Source of the DNA: Pithys albifrons albifrons
Lineage: Eukaryota > Chordata > Aves > Passeriformes > Thamnophilidae
DNA: 64,000 nt
Direction: 5' to 3'
Assembly (NCBI RefSeq): GCF_047495875.1
Contig: NC_092468.1
Coordinates: 1,835,345-1,899,344 of the forward strand
This document shows positions 46,159 through 59,804 of the stretch, piece after piece. The number at the start of each line of letters is the position of its first letter. Within the stretch, counting starts at the first letter, position 1. Below the pieces are notes generated by a model that searched no databases, was not told the origin of the DNA, and worked only from the letters and a program-made list of their open reading frames with translations. A program made the position numbers and the translations under genes.

Positions 46159-46399
46159 CCCGCGGCACTCCGGGCACCGAGGGGGCATCCCCCGGTGAGT
46201 GCATTACCCGCGGCATCCCGGGCACCGAGGGGGCATCCCCCGGTGAGTGCATTACCCGCGGCATCCCGGGCACCGAGGGGCGTCCCCCGGTGGGTGCATT
46301 ACCCGCGGCATCCCGGGCACCGAGGGGCGTCCCCCGGTGGGTGCATCACCCGCGGCACCCCGGGCACCGAGGGGGCATCCCCCGGTGGGTGCATCACCC
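46159..46399 (+). repeat. 48-bp CpG-rich minisatellite
   Basis: Five copies spaced 47-48 bases (GGGCACCGAGGG at about 46172, 46220, 46268, 46315 and 46362). The unit also carries ATCCCCCGGTG and TTACCCGCGGCA. The first two copies contain GGTGAGT, a splice-donor-like sequence on the plus strand. It joins the C3orf70 CpG island. Confidence 0.93.
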
Positions 46400-46404
46400 G
46401 ATGG

Positions 46405-47055
46405 GTGCACCTCCCGATGGCCGAGCCTCACGATGGCTCTGTGCCCCGACAGCTGTGTCTCCCGAGAGCTGTGCCCCCGATGGCTGTGCCTGCTGAAAGC
46501 AGTGTCCTCCGATGGCTCTTTTCCTCGATGGCTCTGTCCCCTGATAGCTGTGCCCCCTGATGGCTGTGCCCCACGATGACTGTGCCCTTGATGGCTCTGT
46601 CTCCCGATGGCTCTGTCTCCCGATGGCTCTGTCTGCTGATGGCCATGTCCCTCAGTGTCTCTGTCCTGCTATGGCTCTGTTCCCCAGTGTCTCTGTCCCC
46701 CTGATGGTTCTGTCCCCCTGATGGCTCTGACCCCCAGTGTCTCTGTCCCCCTGATAGTTCTGTCCCCCTGATGGCTCTGTCCTGCTATGGCTCTGTCCCC
46801 CAGTGTCTCTGTCCCCCTGATGGCTCTGACCCCCAGTGTCTCTGTCCCCCTGATAGTTCTGTCCCCCTGATGGCTCTGTCCTGCTATGGCTCTGTCCCCC
46901 AGTGTCTCTGTTCCCCTGATGGCTCTGACCCCCAGCGTCTCTGTCCCCCTGATGGTTCTGTCCCCCTGATGGCTCTGTCCCCCAGTGTCTCTGTCCCCCT
47001 GATGGCTCTGTCCCCCCGTGGCCATGTCCCCTGATGGCTCTGTCCTCTTGATGGC
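46405..47055 (+). repeat. Degenerate 15-18 bp VNTR (CTGATGGCTCTGTCCCC)
   Basis: Dozens of short degenerate units related to CTGATGGCTCTGTCCCC, with CAGTGTCTCTGTCCCC variants and a higher-order pattern of about 50-120 bases in the 46680-47030 half. It produces spurious minus-strand ORFs rich in GDRDTGGQSHQ-like repeats. Confidence 0.93.
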
Positions 47056-49598
47056 TTCTTTCTAAGCACGCAGCGATTTTAAACACACTGATAAACTTTG
47101 TCTTCTATTTGTAAACTAATCAGTAGATATAATTTTGGTTAGTAATGATATAAAAGTGTATTGTTATTTCCAACAATCATATCTTTAGGCCAAAATTAAA
47201 GTTCAGATTTATCTTGAGCTGTGGCTATATTATTTGTTTCTTAAGTGTAGTGGTGGACTTGTTTCCCTGACATGTTTGAAATAAATTGTGATTTTATTGC
47301 TGCTCTGCTCAGCACTGGGAGTCAAAGCCAGCTTTCTGTTGGAACAGAAATCAAATGGTCATTTTTGTAGTCTCTTATCTTTGTACAATACCCAATAGCT
47401 CTTTGTCCATAGCAGTCAAAAAATACTTTTCTGTGTTCTCCAGAACATTCCCAGACAGTTCCTGTGGGGTCTGGGATAGATCCCAGAGGTGTTCCTATCC
47501 TGTGTATCCTCCTGAAGGTGTTCTGAGAGAACAATTTGCTTCTTGCCAACAAGAAGAGCTTGAGAAGAGCCAAGCTGCTGGTGTCTTGCTGTGATCAGCT
47601 CCCACTTTATGTGTCAGACCAAGGGATATGGGTCATAACTGCAGAGCAGAGAGTTGCACTGAGGCTTTGAACCACCTCTGACTGTCACTGCTGACCTGCA
47701 GCACAGACCTGTTCCCTGCAGCACTGCTGGCCCTGGGATGCTTCACTGCTCACACCAGTGCTGGGCTGGGCACAAGGCTGAGACACCAACCAAAGCAGCA
47801 TGTACAGCTGAGCAGGTTCTACCCTGTGCACTGCCCTGTGCCCTGGCCATGCTGCCAAACCCACCTGCCATGTGCTTTTCCTGCACAAAAGGCTCCCCAG
47901 CTGCACACCCAGAGCACCTTTCCCCCAAAGCAAAGGCGCTGGAGGATGGAGTGTAACAGGCTGCATGGTGAGGGGCTGGTGGTAATGAAGTCTGCACTAA
48001 ATGGTCCTGCTGTTCCTTCTGAACTCCCTCCCTCGCTGCCAGGAGCGGAACAGGCTCTTTGCCTTGGCAGAGGGGCTGGTGCCAGAGTGGGAGCCCGGAA
48101 CACCCACCCACACTGCAGTTGGCTCCCATCACAGCAGGGCACACGGGCAGCCAGCACCTGTCCTGCTGCTGCCTCTCCTGCCCTTCCGTGTCCCCTTCTG
48201 CCCACCCCAGTGCCAGGCAAGCCCTGGGCACACACAGCTGTGTCCCAGCTTATGCCCTCACCTCCTGGCATATGGAAGTTGGGGCTGGACCTGTTAAACT
48301 GAGCCTAACTGGGCAGGAAATGGGTGCCCAGCTGCACTGAGCAGAGGCTGTGAGCCTTCCTTGGTGCTGGTCACAAGAACTGGGGGAGCTTCACACCTTA
48401 AATGCCTCCAGGGCTCATTACGCTGGAAAGAGGATATTCTGACTCACTCCTTGAGGCTCACCTGCCTTTGCTTTGCCAAAATCCCACTGAAATCTGCAAA
48501 TATCCAGGACCTTGCTCAGCTGTTTGTGAGCGGAGGAGAAACCGATTGCAAATCCAGGTGTTTCTTCGAAGCTGTCCTGTTGTCCTCCTGTTCCCTGGAG
48601 CCCAGCAGCAGCAAACAGGGGACAAAGCTCAGCTCCCACGAGACCCCAGGCCCCAGGGGAACTGACAGATCTCCTGCTGCACAAAGCCCTCCATCTCCAG
48701 AGCTGTTCAAAAGAAACACAGTGAAGGAAGGTGAGCTGTGGGTTACAGGACAGGGGTAGGTGCTCCTGACAAGCCCCGCGGGCCCCATGTGTTTTGGGCA
48801 CGGCAGGACACACTCCTGTCACGCCTGGGGCACACAGCTCTCTGCCTGCCTTTGAAGGCCCAGCGCTGCAGGGGCCTCTGATCAAAGCTGAAGCAATTCC
48901 TCTCCTTTGGTGCACTCCCATTCACCACTGTTTTGCAAAATGCCCGTGGCTGAGCAGTTAATGGAGGCATCTGCTGCACTGGCAGAGTTCAGCGACTTAA
49001 TTAAAGACGTCTAACAATCCTGCAGCTGCCTGCGAGGGGCCGCGGGCCGCGGGAGCAGCCGGATCTCCGCAGCCTGAGAGCGAGCACCCTGCTGTGCAGA
49101 GAGGCAGACGTGCAGCCACGAACTCCCAGGAAAGCAGTGCAGGACCCAGAGACTGAGGGGAACCGGAGCCGGCTCGCATTGTGTGTCACCGAGACCTCAC
49201 CGTGCTGAGAACTGCCCAACCTCAGCTCAGGAAGGGGCAGATGGGCAGAGTGAGCAGAGCAGAGCGGGACATTCCTCGTCCATAGGGATGCTTTTACCTG
49301 GAAAACATTTTTTACAGATATTTTCCCATTGAATGAAAATAACTGGTTTAAAAAGACAGGTGGGGGAACTAATCCTGTACCAAGTGGTTAGCAAGTTCTC
49401 TTCTGCGGGGGGCTGTGTTCTCTCCTGTTAAATGAAGAAACATTTCACTCATGGGCATATTTCTGGCATCACTGCACATTTGAGCTGATGGGGACCGTGC
49501 AAGGCTGTTACTTTAACAACTTACCGAAGAGGCTCACAGAGCAGGGTGGTGCTTTCTGCTTGGGCTGCCTGTCAGCAGCACCGAGGGCTGCAGGGCTG
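47056..49598. other. C3orf70-EHHADH intergenic DNA
   Basis: An AT-rich part (47090-47300) followed by mixed unique-looking DNA. No exon, RNA gene or recognised mobile element. A small CG-dense spot occurs near 49040-49080. Confidence 0.6.
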
Positions 49599-49640
49599 AT
49601 TCAGGTTCAGGTTCAGGGCCAGGGCCAGGGCCAGGGCCAA
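49599..49640 (+). repeat. Hexamer repeat (TTCAGG then GCCAGG)
   Basis: Three TTCAGG units run directly into about five GGCCAG units, an evolving hexanucleotide repeat at the edge of the large GC-rich array. Confidence 0.9.
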
Positions 49641-49689
49641 GGAGCCGCGGCTGCCCTTTGGCCGCGCTGGCCCCGCCGGGAGCGGAGCG

Positions 49690-50768
49690 GTCCAGGGCCG
49701 GGACTGCCCCACACTGCTCCCGCACTGCCTCCGCACTGCCCCGCCCCGCTCCGCACTGCTCCCGCACTGCCCCTCACCGCCCCGGCCCCGCCCCGCACTG
49801 CCTCGCCCCGCACTGCCCCCGCACTGCCCCGTCCCGCCCCGCACTGTCCTCTCACTGCCCCGTCCCGCCCCGCACTGCTCCCGCACTGCCCCTCACCGCC
49901 CCGGCCCCGCCCCGCACTGCCTCGCCCCGCACTGCTCCCGCACTGCCTCCGCACTGCCCCGCCCCGCTCCGCACTGCTCCCGCACTGCCCCTCACCGCCC
50001 CGGCCCCGCCCCGCACTGCCTCGCCCCGCACTGCTCCCGCACTGCCTCCGCACTGCCCCGCCCCGCTCCGCACTGCTCCCGCACTGCCCCCTCACTGCCC
50101 TGCTACCGCACTGCCCCGCACTGCCCCGCCCCGCCCCGCACTGTCCTCTCACTGCCCTGCCCCGCACTGCCCCGCCCCGCTCCGCACTGCTCCCGCACTG
50201 CCCCGCCCCGCACTGCCCCGCCCCGCATGCCCCGCCCCTCCCCGCACTGCTCCCGCACTGCTCCCACACTGCCCCGCCCCGCCCCGCACTGCTCCCGCAC
50301 TGCCCCGCCCCGCCCCGCACTGCTCCCGCACTGCCTCCGCACTGCTCCCGCACTGCCCCCTCACTGCCCTGCTACCGCACTGCCCCGCACTGCCCCGCCC
50401 CGCCCCGCACTGTCCTCTCACTGCCCTGCCCCGCACTGCCCCGCCCCGCTCCGCACTGCTCCCGCACTGCCCCCTCACTGCCCTGCCCCGCACTGCCCCG
50501 CCCCGCTCCGCACTGCTCCCGCACTGCTCCCGCACTGCCCCGCACTGCCCCGCCCCGCATTGCCCCGCCCCGCTCCGCACTGCTCCCGCACTGCTCCCGC
50601 ACTGCTCCCGCACTGCCCCGCCCCGCACTGTCCTCTCACTGCCCTGCCCCGCACTGCCCCGCCCCGCACTGCCCCGCCCCGCCCCGCACTGCTCCTGCAC
50701 TGCCCCGCCCCGCCCCGCACTGCTCCCGCACTGCCCCGCACTGCCCCGCCCCGCACTGCCCCGCACTA
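49690..50768 (+). repeat. 1.1-kb very GC-rich satellite-like array
   Basis: Nearly pure permutations of CCCCGC, CCGCACTGC and TCCCGCACTGC, with larger blocks of about 100-250 bp repeated nearly exactly. The strands are strongly asymmetric: plus is C-rich, minus is G-rich with many G3-G4 runs. Absence of stops yields spurious ORFs of 555 and 371 codons (plus) and 246 codons (minus). It sits between C3orf70 and EHHADH, just before a CR1 copy. Confidence 0.95.
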
Positions 50769-51102
50769 CTTGAGCCGCGACCGCGACCTCTCGGCGACAG
50801 CAATGTCACCGCGGGCTGCTGGCACGTCAGGCTGACACAACAATCGATGCCGCGCTGCTTTGGTCGATGGGAATTCACAAATGAACTTGTGGCAGGAGAG
50901 ACACTCCCGGTGCGAACAGCGCTGCTCTCAGCAGTTCCTGAGCAGGGGAAGGAAGAGGCACCTCGGGTGCACCAGCACAAAGGGGCTGCGGGGCAGGAGA
51001 GGCGTTTTGGCTGCGGGGTCAGCTCCTGGCTCTGCAGAGGAAGGTCGCGCTGTGCCCTCTGGGACACGCTGCCACCCAAGGGAGCTGCCCTCTCCCAGGC
51101 CA
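50769..51102. other. Spacer between GC-rich array and CR1
   Basis: About 330 bases of unique-looking DNA, moderately CG-rich at its start. No feature recognised. Confidence 0.5.
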
Positions 51103-52247
51103 TGCCATGTGGTCTGTCTAGACTTCAGCAAGGCCTTTGGCACTGTCTCCCATAATATACTCCTGGAAAAACTGGCTTGGATAACTGTACCCTCTGCTGG
51201 GTTAGGAGCTGGCTGGAGGGCCCAGAGAGTGCTGGTGAACGGGGCTGTGTCCAGCTGGTCACCAGTGGTGTCCCCAGGGGTCTGTGTTGGGTCCAGTCCT
51301 GTTTAACATCTTTAGTGATGATTTAGATGAGGGGATTGAGTCCATCAGCAGCAAATTTGCTGATGACACCAAGTTGGGAGGGAGTGTTGACCTGCTGGAA
51401 GGCAGGAGGGCTCTGCAGAAGGATCTGGAGAGACTGGAGAGATGGGCTGATTGCAATGGGATGAAGTTCAACAAGGCCAAGTGCAGGTCCTGCCCTTTGG
51501 CCACCCCAAGCCCTGCAGCGCTCCAGGCTGGGCACAGAGTGGCTGGAGAGCAGCCAGGCAGAGGGACCTGGGGGGACTGAGGGACAGGAAGCTCAACAGG
51601 AGCCACCAGTGTGCCCAGGTGGCCGAGAAGGCCAAGGGGATCCTGGCCTGGATCCAAACTAGCGTGGCCAGCAGGCCCAGGGCAGTGACCCTTCCCCTGG
51701 ACTCTGCCTTGGGGAGGCCACACCTTGAGTGTTGTGTTCAGTTCTGGGCCCCTCAGTTCAGGAAAGAGATTGAGGGGCTGGAGCGGGGCCAGAGAAGAGC
51801 AACGAGGCTGGAGAAGGGACTGGAGCACAAGTGCTGTGGGGAGAGGCTGAGGGAGCTGGGGGGGCTCAGCCTGGAGAAGAGGAGGCTCAGAGGTGACCTC
51901 AGCACTGTCTGGAACTGCCTGAAGGGAAGTTCTGGCCAGGTGGGGGTTGGTCTCTTCTCCCAGGCACTCAGCAATAGGACAAGGGGGCACGATGGGCTCA
52001 AGCTCTGCCAGGGGAAATTGAAGTTGGAGAGCAGAAAGAAATTCTTTGCAGAGAGAGTGCTCAGGCATTGGAATGGGCTGCCCAGAGAGGGGGTGGATTC
52101 CCCATCCCTGGAGGTTTTTCAACTGAGCTTGGCCGTGGCACTGAGTGCCATGATCTGGTGAAGGGACTGGAGTTGGACCAAGGGCTGGACTTGATCTCAG
52201 AGGTCTTTTCCAACCCAACTGATTCTGTGATTCTATGATTCTATGAT
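51103..52247 (+). mobile_element. CR1 LINE, 5'-truncated, with partial ORF2
   Basis: A CR1-type non-LTR retrotransposon. It starts within the reverse transcriptase with VCLDFSKAFGTVSHNILLEK and carries the catalytic-site motif FADD at 51356-51367 ([12 protein letters not shown]). The frame later shifts: the continuation is read in the 51451-52161 frame. The 3'UTR end has GATCTCAGAGGTCTTTTCCA, and the terminus is the typical CR1 octamer repeat (ATTCTATG) at 52221-52247. The missing 5' two-thirds and the frame breaks make it inactive. About 1.15 kb, moderately young by its readable frame. Confidence 0.95.
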
Positions 52248-52791
52248 CAGAGAACACCCTGGCCCAAGGCACAGCACAGCGAGGGTGTGTGGGCAGTGCC
52301 TCGTCTCTGGAGCTGTCCTGTGGGTGTCCCCTCAGCACCCGCAGCAGCAGCAGCAGGGCCGGTGTGTACTGTGGCATGGAGGGAGCAGCTCTGCACCCAC
52401 CCTGGGGCTGCTCCTGGCCCTGCACACGGGACTTGGCTGGACTGCAGTGGGTTGCTGTGCCACAGTGAGCCCTTCTCTGCTCCTGCAGGAAAGGCCTCCC
52501 TGGAACCAGGGCCTTGTGTTGGCTTGGGACTTCTGAAGGGTTTCCCGCCCTCGGTTTTGCACCCTCACCCACTGATGGACAGGAGTGGACAAAGGGAAAA
52601 TAAGAACATACTGAAGGAAAGAATAAGAGGCATGCAGCCTTCTCAAGATACAAACCCCTCCACAAACAGGAAAGTTATCTAACTCTACCATGTAGAGAAG
52701 CAATGGAGAAAAAACAAGGAACAAGCACATTTCCCTTTTTCTGCAACCCCGTATGATACCACATCATCTGTCATTAGATAATCAAAGTGGT

Positions 52792-52797
52792 TTTATT
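52792..52797 (-). terminator. EHHADH distal candidate poly(A) signal
   Basis: AATAAA on the minus strand in an AT-rich context, about 1.16 kb after the stop. It could be an alternative distal site. Confidence 0.4.
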
Positions 52798-53311
52798 AAA
52801 TTAAAATCAAAAGTTAGACATCCAGTGTCCCTGAGAAGGGAACCCAGGCCAACCTAGTCCCCACACCAGACTGGAAGATACATTCACTAGAGACATAAAA
52901 TGGGAGACTTTGTCCCAAAGCCCGGAGCAGGTTTGGCTCCTTCTTCCTCTGCTCTGCGCTCTGCTAGAGATCTGTCACTCCCTGCCTGCCTGCACCAGTA
53001 TCTGTGCCTGCACAGCTCTTGTGCCCTTCTCAGTGTGCCTTCTGCCCATGTGAAAACCTGGTCAGTGCCAGGTCATGTTTGGATCTGGTCAATTAGAGCC
53101 CGCTGAGCCCCAAGACCTGGGAGCTACCGGCAGGCAAGATGTGGTGGCAACACATTTCCACACTTAAGAGATGCCAGAAGATGTTTCTGCTTGGACAACA
53201 CCAGGTGGAGATAATGGTAAGGGAGGATGGAGTCTGGATGCAGAAGGCCAGTCATGAGCCAACACCACAGGGCATGGCAGTCAGGTTGATGTATTTGTGG
53301 CTCTGCTGGCA

Positions 53312-53317
53312 TTTATT
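53312..53317 (-). terminator. EHHADH proximal candidate poly(A) signal
   Basis: AATAAA on the minus strand about 645 bases after the EHHADH stop codon; the first such hexamer I find. Confidence 0.45.
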
Positions 53318-53960
53318 GGAGTCTCCCCTGCTGCAGGGAGGAGGGACAATACCAACCCTGCCCCTTGCTCTCTACCCAGGCTTCCTCTCTCCACTTCATT
53401 TGACTTCACCTCTGCAAGGTGCTGCACTCTTGAGCCAGCTCTCCCAGAACAGCAGGAAGAGAACAGGCTCCAGCTGGCTGTCTGTGGGAGATCCAGGGAA
53501 TCCAGTGCAGGTGGGCTGCACAGGAAAGGACTGAACAAACTGGGAACAGACTGAAGGCAGGATCTGGTACATCCAGCCAGTTTTGGGTGATTTGTGATCA
53601 TGTCTCTCTTGGCTCCCACCATGATTTGCACTGTGGGCTGTGGATGCTCTTCCATGGCTTCCCTAAAGACACACTGGAAGAGATGGACAGCTGTGACAGC
53701 CTGGAGACAGCACAAAATGGGATGGGCCTTTACTAGGCAGTGTGAGAAGAAGGTGGGGAGGCTGGGGCTGAGGATGGAGGAAGACAGTGGTCACCTGCAG
53801 CAGGAGGGGGACTGAGAGCAGTCATGGACCAAAGTTATTCCCTCCAAAGGCCCAGAAAGGTTTGTGACATTGTTTATGAGCTCATAGCACTGTGGGTTTG
53901 ATTGGAAAAGGCAGTGCAATTACAGCACTGATTCTGTGAGATCAGCCTCCATCAGTGGAA

Positions 53961-55292
<1,332 letters not shown>

Positions 55293-58200
55293 TCACTTCC
55301 TTTGTATCTCCATGATAAAAAGTGATAGCATCTGCAAAACTAGTGGTGCACACATAGAAAAAAGAAGGTGAAGTCTCTCTTTCAGTGAGCCCAAATGTTT
55401 GAGAAGCAGTAGCAGAGAGGCAAGTTGGTGTCCTCAGAAGCTCACAGAATTCCAGTGGGATTCCCACAGTGTGTGCAGACCATTTGGTTCATGTTCTCTC
55501 CCTGTGAAATGTTATACCTATGGAAGCATCACTTAGGAGTGAGAACCTGGAGATCAAAGAGAGATCTGAGTTACAGCTGCAACCCCCTTACCATCTTCTG
55601 CAGGCAGGTTCAAAGCAAGCTTTCTCACCTGGGGTTGTCAGAGCCTCACTCTTCCTGTGAGATGGGCAGTAAGCAAATACACCCCACCTGAAGATTTTTA
55701 CACCAGCAAAGCTCAGACAGTTGGTTTCTCCCTCCTTCTTCCTAGTTCCCTCTTTGTCTCCCTCCTCTTCTCCTTCCACACCTCACTGTGTAATCTTTGG
55801 AGAAAGAAAATTCAGCTTCTCTTTCTGTAAAGACTCATGAACTGTTCTAAACTTTTTCTCAGTATCTTGTGTGTCTCTTATTGCCAGGACAAATGGGATG
55901 GAACTCACACAGCATTCCTAATCCAGAATTTGACATTTTCTCTCTCCTTTTAAAGTGCTCTGGCACATCAGGAGCCTTTTGCCTGCTGTTCACACTGTAT
56001 ATCAGGCATCCTTCCCACTCTCCAAGTCCTCCAACACAGGCCATTCCTAAAACCTGGAGATTCTCAGAGTCACAGTCTTCCTTGTCCGACCACACAGCCA
56101 AAGCTCTTGCCCAGAATTCCTGTGACTGAGCATCCATTCATGCTGTCGTTTTTTCTCCAAGACCATAAATATGCTACCACCATCTCATACCCTCAGGAAC
56201 ACCAGTGTGGAGGTTAAATGCCTTGATTTCTTCCACCAGCCCTGCCCTCTGTGACATCAAGAGAAGCTGCACACTTGCACTTTCCTGTGACACACAACCC
56301 ACACCACTGATCCTGCTCTCCCACAGTGGAGGCTCTTCTGTCTAAGTTGATATAAACCAGCAAGGGAAGGTCAGCACAATTTCACCAGCTTTAGAAGTGT
56401 GAAGCATCTGAATGGGAGGATTATTAGTATCTTAAATAAACCAGCAACCAGACAAAGCACAGGTTTGCTATAATTCTGTAGAAATGATTTTTTTAATCCC
56501 AGGTTTACAAATGAAAGTCAGCTAAATAAATGAACAGAAAAAGGGGGATTAAAAATTTGTCTAAAGCAGCTTTGTAAAGAAGAGCTGAAATGATGTCATC
56601 ATTTAAACAAGTTCCAGCAACCAAGGTCAAACAAGGTAGGGTGTTTTTCCTGCATGCTACACACCCTTGGTATTGTTCTGCCCAGCCTCAGCTCGTGTGC
56701 ACGAGACACTTCAAACATCCCCAGCTTAGGCACCAGGAGATAGTTTTTACTGACATCACTACCTGGCATCCTGCTTATAAACCATAAACCATGGAAAAAC
56801 CACTCCTAAGCAAGTGCTGAAGTTCCTTTCTAGTAAATTAGATTTGCTACTTCATAATCTAATTCTACTGAAAAGTAATTTGAAAATAAAACCAGAATAA
56901 CATGAATCAGCTCTTAGTACTTCTGTGCTTCTGTACACCAGTAGGTGCTCCCCCCATGCTGAGCCCCCCGAGCCTTGGATGTGGGAGCAGGTGCAGTTGG
57001 GGATGGTTGTTCCCTGCCTTTGGTGGGCTGCACAAACTGTTTTTGTCTCGGGCAGTGCAGGAGGGTAATCCCAATCCAAGCCCAGCCCCATCTGTAAGGT
57101 GTCTCTAGACATCATGCTGAAGTGTTTGCAGCTCCACGTGGCTCCCTCAAGTCTCCTCCTCTCCAGGGTGCAGCCATGGGGTTTCTCCCTGGAATTCCTG
57201 AGCCTTCCACACATCCTGAGTCTCACTGACTGCTGTTCCTCTCAGCCTCAGCCTCATGACTGAACCCTTTGCAGTTCTCTTGCCATCTGAACACGCTGCT
57301 TCTCCCTAAACCAACACCTCTTCCCTGAGCAGATGTTCTCCAGCCTTCCTTCCCAGGGAAGCCTTGCAGGGGTGTGAGGTGCTTCTCTCTCTGCCTTTAC
57401 CATGAGTGCTCCCATGTGGGTTTTGGCCACCTCATGATGGACAGGCACACATGGTTGTAGTACTACAGTTTCTAGGCCATGGGGACAGACTTACGGATAA
57501 GATATGAGCTCACCAAGCTTGTCTCTGACCTAAAAAAGCTGTCTCTCCACTTCCTGCAGAACTCTGCAGTGGCCTGTATGAAATGATGTTTAATGAAGCT
57601 GGCAGAGAGAGTAATGAAAGCCCCAAGGGGTTGGCTACATTAGAGCTTGCACAGCATGAATCCCCTGGAAATATTTTCTAAAATTGGGCTGTAAAACTAA
57701 GGAGAGCTCTGGCTATCTAGCCTGGAAAGAAGCATTTCTGAGGGCTCCCCTTTTCTGTTTCATAAAGCCAAGTGTTCTTGGGGAAAAATATGTTAAAGCA
57801 GAAGATAATGGTAGGGAACCACGGGGCCTTCCATGTGGGAAGGCTGAAGGAGGAGGAAGGGAGATCTCGTGCTCAGCTCAGATCACACAGAGCAAAACAT
57901 GGCAAGGAACTGCTCCAGAACTTCTACTGTACATTCCATTTTCTTACTCAACCATGCTCTTACTTCCCCCAAACCATGAAAATCCCTATCTATCTTCTCA
58001 TCTTCCTTGCAGGGGCCTGTTTTCATGTCCAAGTCTTTCCAAAAAAGACTGAAATCTGCCCCAGGAACAAGAACAGTGCCCAGCCATCCTGCTCCAGGTC
58101 TTTTGTTGTGAAACGGAGCTTTGCCAGATAAATAAAACTACACTTGAACACATGTAATTTCAGGCCAAATATGGGTATGACAAATCCATTTGCTGGGCAA

Positions 58201-59804
58201 GCTGAGTGAATAATGATGGTTAATTATTGATCTGTCACAAGGTACTCAGAGTATGAAAAATCTTGCAAAATTAATTGAAGGACTTTAGAAACAAATTTCA
58301 AAACAAAAGGACTTGAAATATGTACCAGGCAACTCGTGCAATCAGACACACTACAGACATACAGATCAGTGGGAAACATTCTGAACTCTAATGAATATCT
58401 GGACTTTAAAATGCCTGGCAATGGAAATAATCCTTTATAGACTGGTAAAAATATGCAAGGACTGTTCTAGTTTTCCTTTGAAAAACAACAATGAGCAATT
58501 GGTGCTGGTGGCTGCTGCAGGCTGGAGCTGCTGCTTGCTCTGTTTCAGGGCAGTAATTCCAAGCAGAAACACTGTGATATTCCAGGCAAGCAGGGAGCTA
58601 TGGGGAGATGCAGCTGGAAGGGACAGAGAGAGAACAACCCTTTTTCTGGTTCATGAGGAGACAGAGAAAGTGAAAAGAGGTGGGAGCCAAGAGTTCAGAA
58701 CAGAAGCAAATGAAACAAAAGCCAAGATGAGAAACTCAACATGTTCTTCTCAGTTGCTTCCCGTTGTGCAGCAATAAAAGATGGAAGGAGCAGCATAATA
58801 CAACATGGGTTTAGTGTGTGAAAGAGCACAGCACAGCTGGAAATGGGGTCTGCAGGACTCCTGACAGCCTCAGTGGATGCAGTGTCTTTCTCTGGCTGTC
58901 CCCCTCCCTGCACTGAAAACAGAGAGACCCTGGGGCACCTCAGGGGACTTGATACTTGCATGGATGAGCAGCACTATTTGAAAAGGTGTCAGTCCCTCAA
59001 AAACATCCCCAAGAGTTTGATTTCTGGTCCTTCAAGGATGTACTTAAGATCAAAAATGTGAAGTTACAAAATCATGTAGAGCATTTTATTGGCTAGAGAA
59101 TGATTTTTTTTGTTACAGCAACCTGAAAGAAAAATTACAATTGTGTTGTCATGTTCTCCACCTGTCTCTAATAGACTTGCCATTTCACTGACATCAAAAG
59201 GCAAAAGAAGAGGAGAACCTTCTAGAGGAAGGAGGAAAAGCACAACAAGGTGGCAGAAAGAGGTGGTGGGAAGCAGTGACACTTTGGTGTGGGATTCAGG
59301 GTTAAAATGAGGTGATCAAGACCCTCCAAACGAGGAGATGTCACACCAAATGAAGTATGACATGAACAAGAGCAGAAACAAAGCAGGTTGTACTGGAGCA
59401 GTATTGGGGCTGTGCAGGAGGAGCAGTGATTCAGCAAAGGCGTTGGAGTCAGGGAGAATATCATGGCCCTGAGTGCACTGATGAGCTTTAATGTCCCTGA
59501 CCAGCCACATCGGAGCCTCCACCCACCTGCACTGCCCATGGGCCTCCGAGCCCCATTTAAGCTCAGACCTGGGGTAGCAGTCCCTTCCTAAGCTATGCTG
59601 GAGGAATTCTGGTGGGTTGCTGTGGCTGTGCCAGGCCATGGACACTGTTTATCGAGATCTTAGCCTGCAGACTGGGCCTGAATCATCCCGGGAACTTTGC
59701 TTGATCTCTGTCTTTCCAATGGGTCCTGGCCACGATCTCTGGGCTTGCCTTACTTGCCGTGCTCAGGTACTGCAAACACTGATGCAGCAGTGGGTTGTGC
59801 TGCC

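Larger units (their letters stand above)
45480..46400 (-). promoter_or_regulatory. C3orf70: C3orf70 CpG-island promoter and 5'UTR
   Basis: The region surrounding exon 1 is very GC- and CG-rich (many GCGCC, CCGCGGC motifs). The 5'UTR lies upstream of 45956 on the minus strand and includes a CT-rich tract (GGA-rich on plus, 46001-46056). No TATA box is evident at the expected position, as is usual for CpG-island promoters. The distal part (from 46159) becomes a 48-bp minisatellite. Confidence 0.75.
52248..53960 (-). other. EHHADH: EHHADH 3' flank and probable 3'UTR
   Basis: Downstream of the EHHADH stop on the minus strand. AATAAA on the minus strand occurs at 53317-53312 and at 52797-52792, predicting 3'UTRs of about 0.65 or 1.2 kb. 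Nothing else is recognised, apart from a short AT-rich stretch at 52780-52830. Confidence 0.5.

Noticed and set aside
45498..46560. 332- and 208-codon plus-strand ORFs over the CpG island
   Set aside because: They lie antisense to the real C3orf70 exon 1 and in GC-rich repeat DNA, where stops are rare.
46652..47086. 144-codon minus-strand ORF
   Set aside because: Periodic GDRDTGGQSHQ-type peptide from the degenerate VNTR.
49488..51155. 555-codon plus-strand ORF (and 371-codon partner)
   Set aside because: It is generated by the stop-free CCCGCACTGC array; composition is Pro/Ala/His/Cys periodic, with no domain and no splice or start context.
56852..57226. 124-codon minus-strand ORF as an upstream EHHADH exon
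   Set aside because: No similarity to the enoyl-CoA hydratase half or linker, and no matching splice phase to the exon starting at 55231.
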